Positions 38,100 to 46,868 of a stretch of 47,383 bases of DNA are shown piece after piece. The DNA lies in the NCBI GenBank assembly GCA_020718085.1, contig DYDB01000001.1, positions 1-47,383 of the forward strand, written 5' to 3'. How positions within the stretch are numbered: the stretch's first letter is position 1; each line of letters begins with the position of its first letter. Position numbers and translations under genes: made by a program. The notes beneath the pieces are model-generated. The model was not told the origin of the DNA and searched no databases. It was given only the letters and a program-made list of their open reading frames with translations. Source of the stretch: Micavibrio sp. Its GTDB lineage: Bacteria; Patescibacteriota; Minisyncoccia; Moranbacterales; GCA-2747515.

Positions 38100-40247
38100 A
38101 TGAAGGCTGTTGAAATTAGAAAAAAATATTTAGATTTTTTTGAGAGTAAGGGACATGCGGTGATCCCGTCTGCTTCTGTTGTGCCAGAAAATGATCCAAC
38201 CGTATTATTTACAACAGCTGGCATGCATCCACTCGTGCCGTATCTCATGGGAGAAAGACATCCTAAGGGCACGCGTCTTGTGGACAGTCAAAAATGTATT
38301 CGCACGGGAGATATTGATGATGTGGGGGATAATCGTCACCTGACATTTTTTGAGATGCTTGGAAACTGGTCATTAGGGGATTATTTTAAAAAAGAAGCAA
38401 TCAGTTGGAGTTGGGAATTTTTGACAGATGAAAAATGGTTGGGATTGGATCCAAATCGTATTTATGTCACTGTTTTTTCCGGCGATGAAAATTCTCCTGT
38501 GGATGAAGAATCTATTAATGCGTGGAAAGAACAATTTGTAAAAGTCGGTATTGACGCGGGCGTGTGTGGTGAAGATCAAAAAGCGGAAAAAAATTCTCGG
38601 ATATTTTTGTTGGGTGCCAAGGATAATTGGTGGGGGCCTGCAGGAGAAACGGGACCATGTGGACCATGTAGCGAAATGTTCTATGATGTGCGACCACAAG
38701 AGGGATCCTTGGAAGGCAAGGCGCATGAAGAATGGGTGGATGAATTTCGTATCATGGAGATCTGGAACGATGTTTTTATGGAATTCAACAAAGTGGCTCC
38801 AGGACAATATGAGAAAATGGTGCAACAAAACGTGGATACGGGCATGGGATTGGAGCGTACGATCACAGTATTGTCTGGCAAGGAAAATGTATTTGACACC
38901 GATTTATTTTTGCCGGTTATTACAAAAATCGAAGAACTATCTGGAAAGAAATATCTTTTTACAAAAGGTGATCTGGGATATGATGAAATGCCGGATTGTT
39001 GGGCTCAGGATATGCGTTCCATGAGAATAATCGCTGATCATATCAAAGCGAGTGTGTTTATCATTGCAGATGGCATAGAACCCTCCAACACTGAAAGAGG
39101 TTATGTACTTCGTCGCTTGATTCGCCGCGCGATTCGTCAGGGGCATCTTTTGGGTATTAAAGAAAATTTTACGAACGATATTGCGAAAGCTGTGCAAGAG
39201 ATGTATGGAGAAGTTTATCCAGAAATTTTGCATGAAAAAGTTTTAGTTGAATTGCAAAAAGAGGAGGAAAAATTTAGGATAACACTAGCTAATGGATTGA
39301 AAATATTTGATAGACATTTATATATGCTTTCAAAATTTTCTGATGTCATTGATAATTTAAGGAAAAAGATAAAATTTCTTGATAAAAATTCATTTTTAGA
39401 AAATCTCAGTATCTTAACTGATCGAGACGAAAGAGTAGCACAAGATTTTTTAATTTATGATGAATTAAAAGACATATTTACTTTATGGAGAGAAAAAGTG
39501 AAGCCTTATAAAGATGCAGCTATACCATTGGATAAACAAATGCCAGATTTAATAAAAGTTAACATTGAAGATGTTGAATTATTAAAGGCAAGTTTAAATT
39601 CCATTGTTAAATTAGAGCCGGTTTTATCTGGTAAATTTACTTTTGATCTTTATCAAACCTATGGATTTCCTGTGGAAATAATAAGAGAGATGGCAAAAGA
39701 AAAAAATATAAAGATAGATGAAGAAGGATTTAACGAAGAATTGAAAAAACATCAAGAACTCTCTCGAACCGCTTCCGCTGGAATGTTCAAAGGTGGTTTA
39801 TCTGATAACAAAGAAGAAACTACCCAACTTCATACGGTGGCTCATTTGATGTTGGCTGGGCTTCGTAAGGTTTTAGGTGATCATGTACACCAGAAAGGAT
39901 CTAATATCAATGGAGAGCGTGTGCGTTTTGATTTTTCGCATCCGGAAAAAATGACCGATGAACAAAAAAAGGCAGTGGAAGATTATGTGAATCAAGCGAT
40001 TACTGCAAAAGTACCCGTAGTAATGACAGAGATGTCATTGGATGAGGCGAGAGTACATGGTGCAGAAGGTGCTTTTGAGAATAAATATGGTGATGTGGTA
40101 AAAGTGTATCATATAGAAGGTTTTTCCAATGAGATCTGTGGTGGTCCACATGTAGCCAACACGGCGGACATTAAGGGTGTTTTCAAGATCAAAAAAGAAG
40201 AATCATCCAGCAGTGGCGTTCGTAGAATTAAAGCGATATTAGAATAA
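38100..40247 (+). CDS. alaS: Alanyl-tRNA synthetase (short form, no C-Ala domain apparent)
   Basis: RKKYLDFFESKGHAVIPSASVVPENDPTVLFTTAGM, LGNWSLGDYFKKEA, FTFDLYQTYGFP, editing-domain HTVAHLML and CGGPHVANT; ends soon after the editing domain. Confidence 0.96.
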   Translation: MKAVEIRKKYLDFFESKGHAVIPSASVVPENDPTVLFTTAGMHPLVPYLMGERHPKGTRLVDSQKCIRTGDIDDVGDNRHLTFFEMLGNWSLGDYFKKEAISWSWEFLTDEKWLGLDPNRIYVTVFSGDENSPVDEESINAWKEQFVKVGIDAGVCGEDQKAEKNSRIFLLGAKDNWWGPAGETGPCGPCSEMFYDVRPQEGSLEGKAHEEWVDEFRIMEIWNDVFMEFNKVAPGQYEKMVQQNVDTGMGLERTITVLSGKENVFDTDLFLPVITKIEELSGKKYLFTKGDLGYDEMPDCWAQDMRSMRIIADHIKASVFIIADGIEPSNTERGYVLRRLIRRAIRQGHLLGIKENFTNDIAKAVQEMYGEVYPEILHEKVLVELQKEEEKFRITLANGLKIFDRHLYMLSKFSDVIDNLRKKIKFLDKNSFLENLSILTDRDERVAQDFLIYDELKDIFTLWREKVKPYKDAAIPLDKQMPDLIKVNIEDVELLKASLNSIVKLEPVLSGKFTFDLYQTYGFPVEIIREMAKEKNIKIDEEGFNEELKKHQELSRTASAGMFKGGLSDNKEETTQLHTVAHLMLAGLRKVLGDHVHQKGSNINGERVRFDFSHPEKMTDEQKKAVEDYVNQAITAKVPVVMTEMSLDEARVHGAEGAFENKYGDVVKVYHIEGFSNEICGGPHVANTADIKGVFKIKKEESSSSGVRRIKAILE

Positions 40248-40274
40248 AAAATATAAAAAATAATGTAAAACATT

Positions 40275-40760
40275 ATGGCAAGCGGTGATAAAAAAATCGT
40301 TTTCAAATCAAGGGGTTTATTGGGGAATAATCTGCACAAGAGCAGCGCGATGGGATCTGTGATCGAAAGTGATACAAATCATACGGTTTTCAACAGAGAT
40401 GATCGAACGAGAGAAGTATTTCATGATCTCAAGGAAATGGGTAAAGATAATGTGCGAAAAGGAGAATTGGTAGAGAAACTTGCGGATTATAAATACAAAA
40501 AACATTATGATCCCAGAGGTATCGATACGATAGCAAAGAATCTCGGTTTGGGAAAGATCGAAAAAAGTGATTGTTCAAAATCTATTACGACAAAACAAGA
40601 TATGCATCGCGGTAGTGACATCGCGTCAAAAAAAATGGGTGGAGAAACACATGCTGGTCTCACAGGCATAGGAATGCAATCACAAATGGGTCGTGGCACA
40701 GCGCCAAAACTTGGTGGAGGTGGAAGTGTAGGGCGCTTTCTCGGTGGTGTTGGACGATGA
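40275..40760 (+). CDS. Hypothetical protein with Gly-rich C-terminus
   Basis: Intact ORF with plausible start; C-terminal GMQSQMGRGTAPKLGGGGSVGRFLGGVGR; followed by a terminator. Confidence 0.6.
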   Translation: MASGDKKIVFKSRGLLGNNLHKSSAMGSVIESDTNHTVFNRDDRTREVFHDLKEMGKDNVRKGELVEKLADYKYKKHYDPRGIDTIAKNLGLGKIEKSDCSKSITTKQDMHRGSDIASKKMGGETHAGLTGIGMQSQMGRGTAPKLGGGGSVGRFLGGVGR

Positions 40761-40789
40761 TCGTAGAGATATAAAATATATTTATAGAG

Positions 40790-40824
40790 GATGCGATACC
40801 TAAGATCGCATCTTTTTATTTTTT
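40790..40824 (+). terminator. Rho-independent terminator
   Basis: GATGCGAT-ACCTAAG-ATCGCATCTTTTTATTTTTT. Confidence 0.85.
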
Positions 40825-40833
40825 CTATGAGTC

Positions 40834-40943
40834 ACTGTCATTACAGTAGTTGTTAGTAACTTTCTAATGTCTCATGTCAAATTGAAATTTTGGAATTTCA
40901 ATCGGCAAGTCATTTTATGACGGTGAAATATTAGACAGTTACT
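40834..40943. repeat. Nested inverted-repeat element in intergenic region
   Basis: Outer arms AGTAACTTTCTAAT (40855-40868) / ATTAGACAGTTACT (40930-40943), inner ATTGAAATT-TTGG-AATTTCAAT (40881-40902), plus ACTGT-CATT-ACAGT. Confidence 0.65.
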
Positions 40944-40966
40944 TATATAAAAAATAAAATGAACTT

Positions 40967-41004
40967 CATTGTCATCCCGACCAAAGCGGAGGGATCTCAT
41001 GCTG
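40967..41004. repeat. Candidate dispersed intergenic repeat CATTGTCATCCCGACCAAAGCGGAGGGATCTCATGCTG
   Basis: Resembles the widespread GTCAT(T/C)CCGACCGAAGCGGAGGRATCTCA-type bacterial intergenic repeat; only one copy seen in this window. Confidence 0.5.
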
Positions 41005-41097
41005 TACTTTTAGAAAAAAAATCTTTGTTCAAAAGACAAACTGTGCATAACTTGTGCATAAGGTGGTCTTTTTTGTGGTGTGTTACATATATAAAAT

Positions 41098-41127
41098 TTG
41101 ACGAAAAAACATAAAGTGGTGTAAAAT
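41098..41127 (+). promoter_or_regulatory. Putative mraZ promoter
   Basis: TTGACG - 18 nt - TAAAAT. Confidence 0.6.
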
Positions 41128-41162
41128 GTCACATAGTGATATAAAAGTGGTGAAAAGTGGTG
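41113..41162 (+). promoter_or_regulatory. Candidate MraZ operator: tandem AAAGTGG-type boxes with about 10-bp period
   Basis: aaaGTGGtgt aaaaTGTcac ataGTGatat aaaaGTGGtg aaaaGTGGtg directly upstream of mraZ. Confidence 0.75.
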
Positions 41163-41182
41163 AAATTTAGATTGAGAGTCAT

Positions 41183-41617
41183 ATGTTTATTGGAGAATAC
41201 AATCATTCAGTTGATGTAAAAAACAGATTGGCTTTACCGTCAAAATTTCGTGTGGAGCTTGGTAGTACAGTTGTGGTGACGCGCGGTTTGGATAAATGTC
41301 TATTTGTATATCCACTCATTGTGTGGCAAGAGTTGGCGCAAAAATTAGGAACGATGCCAATCGGTGAATCTGCAACGCGATCATTTGTACGACTTATGCT
41401 TGCAGGTGCAACGGATGTGAATGCTGACGGGCAAGGACGTGTACTTATTCCGGATTATTTGAAACAGTATGCAGAAATTGAAAAGGATGTAATTGTTGCA
41501 GGACTTTTCAATCGATTGGAAATTTGGGATGAAAAGAAATGGCGGATATATAAAGAGGATGCAGAAAAGAATACGGATGACATTGCAGAGAATTTGGGGA
41601 AGATTGGTGTGTATTAA
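41183..41617 (+). CDS. mraZ: Transcriptional regulator MraZ
   Basis: MFIGEYNHSVDVKNRLALPSKFR, GQGRVLIPDYLKQYA, IWDEKKW. Confidence 0.95.
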   Translation: MFIGEYNHSVDVKNRLALPSKFRVELGSTVVVTRGLDKCLFVYPLIVWQELAQKLGTMPIGESATRSFVRLMLAGATDVNADGQGRVLIPDYLKQYAEIEKDVIVAGLFNRLEIWDEKKWRIYKEDAEKNTDDIAENLGKIGVY

Positions 41618-41633
41618 ACAGATATAGTGATTT

Positions 41634-42566
41634 ATGGAACGAACGCAGCATGTGCCGGTAATGATGAACGAAGTGCTTGATTGGATGGATATGCGTCCGG
41701 GCATGACGGTTGTTGATGCAACGCTTGGTGGCGGTGGATATACAAAAGAAATTTATGAAAAAATTGGACCCTGTGGAAAATTGATCGCTTGCGATCAAGA
41801 TCAAAGAGCGATTGAGAGGTTTACGAATAGTTATCCGAAATTGGCACAGAAAATCAACTTAGTTCATTCAAATTATTCTCAGATAAGAAAAGTCTTGCAA
41901 GAGCAAGATGTCACAGAAGTGGATGTGATCGTCGCAGATCTAGGGCTTTCATCGGACCAGTTGCATGAAACTGATAGGGGATTCAGTTTTGCACAGAACG
42001 GGCCGATTGATATGCGCATGGACCGAGAAGGATCACTTACTGCTTCAACGATCGTTAATCATTATGCGGAGGAAGAAATAGCAAAGATTATTTTTTCCTA
42101 CGGTGATGAAAAGTTTGCACGACGGATTGCGCGAGCGATTTGCGCAAAGCGACCAATCACAACAGGAGAGGTATTGGCGCGTGTTGTGAGTGATGCATTA
42201 CCGCCTGCGGTGAGACGTACTCTCAAAATTCATCCGGCAACGAAGACGTTTCAGGCATTGCGCATTGCAGTGAATGATGAATATCGGCATTTGCAGATTT
42301 TTCTTACAGAGGGAATACAAGTATTACGGAGTTCTGGAAGGATGGTCGTTGTATCCTTTCATTCTGGAGAGGATCGACTGGTAAAAAATACATTTCGTGC
42401 ACATGCGAGGGGATGCATTTGTGCGGAGGATGTGCCGATCTGTACATGTAATCATGTGCCAGACGTGCGAGTGCTTACCAAAAAGCCGATTTACCCGTCA
42501 GAAGAAGAGATACAAAAAAATCCACGTGCACGAAGCGCACGGCTGCGTGCTGTGGAAAAAATATAA
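41634..42566 (+). CDS. rsmH: 16S rRNA (cytosine(1402)-N(4))-methyltransferase
   Basis: HVPVMMNEVLDWMDMRPGMTVVDATLGGGGYT, ADLGLSSDQL, GFSFAQNGPIDMRMD, KTFQALRIAVNDE. Confidence 0.96.
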   Translation: MERTQHVPVMMNEVLDWMDMRPGMTVVDATLGGGGYTKEIYEKIGPCGKLIACDQDQRAIERFTNSYPKLAQKINLVHSNYSQIRKVLQEQDVTEVDVIVADLGLSSDQLHETDRGFSFAQNGPIDMRMDREGSLTASTIVNHYAEEEIAKIIFSYGDEKFARRIARAICAKRPITTGEVLARVVSDALPPAVRRTLKIHPATKTFQALRIAVNDEYRHLQIFLTEGIQVLRSSGRMVVVSFHSGEDRLVKNTFRAHARGCICAEDVPICTCNHVPDVRVLTKKPIYPSEEEIQKNPRARSARLRAVEKI

Positions 42567-42612
42567 AAAAAGATCACGTGTGAGGGGGGCACGTTGGTTA
42601 ATTGTAGCCAGC

Positions 42613-42993
42613 ATGCCATATTATAATACTGCACAACGACGATCATATTGTGTGTATCGTCGCGGTGTACAAAAAACAAATACACAAAAACATCCTACTA
42701 CAGCACAAGGCTTTGGTTCTGTTGGTGTTTTCATATTTTCTTGTGTCGTACTCACAGGCATTCTTTATCTTTTCACTGCCAATGATGTTGCGATCAAAGG
42801 TGGTGAGATCTATACGATCGAACAAGAAATTAAGGAATTATCACGTGAAAATGAACAATTAACGATTCAAGAGGCGCAATTGCGTTCTTTGGAGAATATA
42901 GAGAATGTGGTAAAAGATAAGGGCATGGAAGAAGTTTCCGATCCAGTGTATATCGATAAAGAAACATACGTTGCATTGGACGGCGCAATGTAA
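42613..42993 (+). CDS. FtsL/DivIC-like septum-formation protein
   Basis: Single TM (VFIFSCVVLTGILYLF) plus coiled coil, between rsmH and ftsI. Start moved from 42397 (inside rsmH) to the ATG at 42613. Confidence 0.72.
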   Translation: MPYYNTAQRRSYCVYRRGVQKTNTQKHPTTAQGFGSVGVFIFSCVVLTGILYLFTANDVAIKGGEIYTIEQEIKELSRENEQLTIQEAQLRSLENIENVVKDKGMEEVSDPVYIDKETYVALDGAM

Positions 42994-44771
42994 TGAAAAA
43001 TAAAAAATATACAACAACCAAAAATTCCGCAAAAAATGATCGCGTACTTTGGTCGCGTACATCGATCATCTTTCTTATTTTGGGATGTATTTTTCTTGTA
43101 ATTATTACACGACTAGTTCTCGTGCAAGTTTTTGATTATGAAAAATATTCTTCCTTGGCATTTCGTCAACATACAGTAGAAAAAAACATTACTTCTTTTC
43201 GCGGTGAAATATTTCTAAAAAATAAAGAAGAGGTATACCCACTGGGTGTAAATCGAGAATATTTTATGGCGTATGTATCACCACGTGATATTTCTGATGA
43301 TCATATTGCTGCAGCTGCGCATCAGATTGCACAAGAACTCCAGTTGGATGAGGGGATCATATTACAAAAACTTGCCAAAAGACATGATATTCATGAGGAA
43401 CTGAAACATAAAATAACACGTGAAGAGAAAGAAAAAATTGAACAAAAAAATATTGAAGGATTGTATTTCTTGCCGGAATATTTTCGCTTCTACCCAGGCG
43501 GTTCACTAGCTTCGCATGTGATCGGTTTTGTGGGATCTGATGGAGAATCATATCGAGGACGATATGGTATCGAGGCATTTTTTGATGAGGAGTTGCGAGG
43601 TAGTGATGGAAAAGTGATTCAAGAGCGTGATGCGCGTGGCGGATGGCTCGCCAATACAGATCGTATTGTTTCTGAAAAAAAAGATGGTACGGATCTCTAT
43701 TTAACGATCGATTATACGGTTCAATATGAGGTGGAACGTATTCTCAAGTCATCAATTGAGGAATTTGATGCAGAGGGTGGATCTATTATTGTTATGGAGC
43801 CAAAAACAGGGAAGATCCTCGCGATTGCAAATGATCCAATGTTCACACCAAATAATTATAACGAAGTTGAAGATGTGGCGGTTTTTCGCAATCATGCAAT
43901 ATCAGATGAGTACGAATGTGGTTCCGTGTTCAAGCCTATTACCATGGCAATGGGATTGGATGATGGTAAGGTAAATAAAGATACAACATATGTGGACACA
44001 GGCGCTGTCAAAGTTGCAGAGTACACAATTAAAAATTCTGAAGATAAAGTATACGGACTTCGCACAATGACACAGGTTTTGGAGGACTCCATTAATACGG
44101 GAGTGATCCATGTAGAGCGTTTAATAGGAAATAAGAAATTCAAGGATTATGCAGAGCGCTTTGGATTTGGTACGGTAACGGGTATTGAATTGCCTGCAGA
44201 GGCCAATGGTAATGTTTCTAATCTTGCACATGTCAAACGAGATGTTGAATATTACACAGCATCATTTGGACAGGGTATTACAGTAACACCACTGCAACTT
44301 GCTAGTGCATATAGTGCATTAGCTAATGGTGGATTTGTGATGAGACCTCAAATTATCGAAAAGAAATCATATGCTGATGGCAGCCAAAAAATTATTGAAC
44401 CTTATCCGGTACATCGCGTGATCAGTGAAGAAGCATCAAAACAGATTGGAGAGATGTTGCGCAGTGTTGTGGTGAACGGTCATGGGAAACGCGCAGATGT
44501 ACCAGGTTATCTTATCGGCGGAAAAACGGGAACGGCACAAGTTGCAAAGACTGGTGAAAAGGGGTATGATGACTCTCAAACGATCGGTACATTTGCAGGA
44601 TATGGTCCGATCAACGATCCTCGTTTTGTGATCGTTGTACGTATTGATAACCCAAAAAAAGTGATCTGGGCCGAATCCAGTGCTGCGCCAACATTCGGTC
44701 GTGTGATGAAATATTTATTGGATTTTTATAATATACCACCTACGGAGTCGATCATATCAGAAAAAAAATAG
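42993..44771 (+). CDS. ftsI: Penicillin-binding protein 2 / FtsI-type transpeptidase
   Basis: N-terminal TM, VMEPKTGKILAIANDPMF, CGSVFKPITMAMGL (SxxK), SINTG, IGGKTGTAQ. Confidence 0.93.
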   Translation: MKNKKYTTTKNSAKNDRVLWSRTSIIFLILGCIFLVIITRLVLVQVFDYEKYSSLAFRQHTVEKNITSFRGEIFLKNKEEVYPLGVNREYFMAYVSPRDISDDHIAAAAHQIAQELQLDEGIILQKLAKRHDIHEELKHKITREEKEKIEQKNIEGLYFLPEYFRFYPGGSLASHVIGFVGSDGESYRGRYGIEAFFDEELRGSDGKVIQERDARGGWLANTDRIVSEKKDGTDLYLTIDYTVQYEVERILKSSIEEFDAEGGSIIVMEPKTGKILAIANDPMFTPNNYNEVEDVAVFRNHAISDEYECGSVFKPITMAMGLDDGKVNKDTTYVDTGAVKVAEYTIKNSEDKVYGLRTMTQVLEDSINTGVIHVERLIGNKKFKDYAERFGFGTVTGIELPAEANGNVSNLAHVKRDVEYYTASFGQGITVTPLQLASAYSALANGGFVMRPQIIEKKSYADGSQKIIEPYPVHRVISEEASKQIGEMLRSVVVNGHGKRADVPGYLIGGKTGTAQVAKTGEKGYDDSQTIGTFAGYGPINDPRFVIVVRIDNPKKVIWAESSAAPTFGRVMKYLLDFYNIPPTESIISEKK

Positions 44772-44772
44772 T

Positions 44773-46017
44773 ATGTATCAAAAAACACTCAAACTCTCCA
44801 TATATGAATCTTTGTTGCGATGGATGGCCCGCATTGTATTGTGGCGTCATAAACCTTATATTATCGGCATAACAGGATCAGTTGGTAAAACAACCACAAA
44901 AGATATGATCGCACATGTATTGCAAGGTCATAAGAGTATTGGATACACAAAAAAAAATTATAACAATGAAGTCGGTGTGCCATTGACACTTTTTGGTATT
45001 GATCGAGATGTAAACTCCATCTCAGGAGTATTTTATACGTTTTATAAGTGGTTGAGTGTATTGTGTGTGGCAAAATATCCTGAGATTGTTGTCTTGGAAA
45101 TGGGCGTGGATCGTCCTGGTGATATGGATTATCTGATGAATTTTGTGTCGCCGGATATTTCCATTCTTACAACAATTGCTCCTGCACATAGTGAGTTTTT
45201 CCCATCCGTTGAACATATTGCACAGGAAAAACAAAAAATTATCACAAAAATGAAAAATGGGGGAGTGGCAATCGTAAATGCTGATGATCGTAATGTTGTG
45301 AATGTATGCGACAAAACGAAAAATCGATGTGTTACGTATGGTACGGATACACATGCGAATTTTTCAGCAACAGATATTGAAGTGTGTTTTCAACAATGCT
45401 ATACAACAGGTTTGTCCTTCAAATTAAATTATGATGGTAAGGTAATTCCAGTACGTCTGAGCAATTTATGTGCCGATCATATGGTCTTTGCTGCACTCGC
45501 AACACTTGCTGTTGCACATGAGCTCAAGATCAATTTGATCGAAGCAGTGAGTGATCTGGCAGATTTTGTCACATCGCCTGGCCGCATGAGGCTTCTTACA
45601 GCGAAAAATGATGCGCTTGTGATCGATGACACATATAATGCGTCTCCAAAAGCGATGAAAGCGGCAGTATACACACTCGGCAGGATCCCCGCAAAAAGAA
45701 AAATCGCCGTATTGGGGGATATGCGTGAATTGGGAAAGGTATCTGTTGCAGAACACAAAAAGGTTGCAACATATATTGTAGAAAACAAGATTGATGCAGT
45801 GTTTTTTGTGGGAGAAAAAATGCATGATGCATATGAGACATTGCAACAACGAACAATAGAAAAAATATATTTTCCAGATGCAAAAAGTGCGGTGGAACAT
45901 GTGGTAAAATACGTTGAACAAGGGGATGTAATTTTGGTAAAGGGATCCCGAGGTGTGCATATGGAATCTATTGTGCAGAGAATTGTCAATGATCCATCAC
46001 AAACGATCCAGTATTGA
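44773..46017 (+). CDS. murF: UDP-N-acetylmuramoyl-tripeptide--D-alanyl-D-alanine ligase
   Basis: IIGITGSVGKTTTKDMIAHVL, LEMGVDRPGDMDYL, VIDDTYNASPKAMKAAV, AVLGDMRELG, VKGSRGVHME. Confidence 0.95.
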   Translation: MYQKTLKLSIYESLLRWMARIVLWRHKPYIIGITGSVGKTTTKDMIAHVLQGHKSIGYTKKNYNNEVGVPLTLFGIDRDVNSISGVFYTFYKWLSVLCVAKYPEIVVLEMGVDRPGDMDYLMNFVSPDISILTTIAPAHSEFFPSVEHIAQEKQKIITKMKNGGVAIVNADDRNVVNVCDKTKNRCVTYGTDTHANFSATDIEVCFQQCYTTGLSFKLNYDGKVIPVRLSNLCADHMVFAALATLAVAHELKINLIEAVSDLADFVTSPGRMRLLTAKNDALVIDDTYNASPKAMKAAVYTLGRIPAKRKIAVLGDMRELGKVSVAEHKKVATYIVENKIDAVFFVGEKMHDAYETLQQRTIEKIYFPDAKSAVEHVVKYVEQGDVILVKGSRGVHMESIVQRIVNDPSQTIQY

Positions 46018-46042
46018 TTTTTGGGAGAATCTTTGATATACT
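46014..46042 (+). promoter_or_regulatory. Putative tRNA-Glu promoter overlapping the murF stop
   Basis: TTGATT - 17 nt - TATACT. Confidence 0.6.
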
Positions 46043-46071
46043 CAACCCTGTTGTCTTCTGACAAACAATAG

Positions 46072-46143
46072 GGCCCTATCGTCTAGAGGCTAGGACGTAT
46101 CCCTCTCACGGATGAAACCGGGGTTCGATTCCCCGTAGGGTCA
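46072..46143 (+). tRNA. tRNA-Glu (CTC)
   Basis: GGCCCTA/TAGGGTC acceptor, TATCC-CTCTCAC-GGATG anticodon arm, CCGGGGTTCGATTCCCCGT T-arm. Confidence 0.93.
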
Positions 46144-46328
46144 CACAAGTGTAATTTTGAAGCTCAAATTCTGAATTTCGAATGAATATAACGTAAGATG
46201 CACATGTGAATGTAGAGCTTTGGGTAGCTCACTTGCATTTTTGGAGGAAGTGTGTATACTAGGGTATACATATAAAAGTGCATAGAAAAGCGCTTTTTAT
46301 TAGTGTTTGTTTATTTTTTTATACCATT

Positions 46329-46502
46329 ATGTCGCAAGATAATCTTATCAAGCTTGTTTCACAAGGAGATGAAGAAGGAAAAGGAAAAGGTCATATCATT
46401 TGGTCACATAAAAACGCCAAAAAACTTCGTGGAATCAAAATTGAGGTCAAAAAATTCAATCCGATTGCAAAGAAACACACGGTTTATCGTGAAAAAAAAT
46501 AA
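46329..46502 (+). CDS. rpmG: Ribosomal protein bL33
   Basis: IKLVSQG...GHIIWSHKNAKKLRGIKIEVKKFNPIAKKHTVYREKK. Confidence 0.88.
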   Translation: MSQDNLIKLVSQGDEEGKGKGHIIWSHKNAKKLRGIKIEVKKFNPIAKKHTVYREKK

Positions 46503-46532
46503 TTTTAATTCGTTTTGTAATACGCCAAAAAT

Positions 46533-46766
46533 ATGTCACGAACATGTGAAATTACAGGAAAAGGCACAGCAACTGGTAATAATGTTTCTCATTCACAGCG
46601 AAAAACCAGAAGAACTTTCAAGATCAATCTTCAAAAGCGAAATTTGATCAATCCTGCAACGGGATTAAAAATGTCGGTAAGACTTTCTACCTCTGCGCTT
46701 CGCACGCTCAAAAAATGGCAGAGCGAGGGTAAACAATATGATCTTCGTGCACTTATCCAAAACTAA
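46533..46766 (+). CDS. rpmB: Ribosomal protein bL28
   Basis: MSRTCEITGKGTATGNNVSHSQRKTRRTFKINLQKRNL...KMSVRLSTSALRTLKK. Confidence 0.95.
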   Translation: MSRTCEITGKGTATGNNVSHSQRKTRRTFKINLQKRNLINPATGLKMSVRLSTSALRTLKKWQSEGKQYDLRALIQN

Positions 46767-46773
46767 CAAAGAA

Positions 46774-46803
46774 AAATCATCGCGTACGTGATGATTTTTT
46801 ATT
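46774..46803 (+). terminator. Rho-independent terminator after rpmB
   Basis: AAAAATCATC-GCGTACGT-GATGATTTTTT. Confidence 0.8.
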
Positions 46804-46868
46804 TTTTTAAGTTGTTCATATGAGAGAAAAGTAGTATAATTGGATCATCTAATCTATAAAATATTTTT

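Noticed and set aside
42397-42612. Extended N-terminus of the FtsL-like ORF inside rsmH
   Set aside because: The 5' extension is an out-of-frame read of rsmH; the ATG at 42613 gives a normal FtsL-like protein.
45466-46064. Long minus-strand ORFs (164 and 195 aa) opposite murF
   Set aside because: They overlap a confidently identified murF, have low-complexity Cys/Phe/Ile-rich antisense-like translations and no start context.
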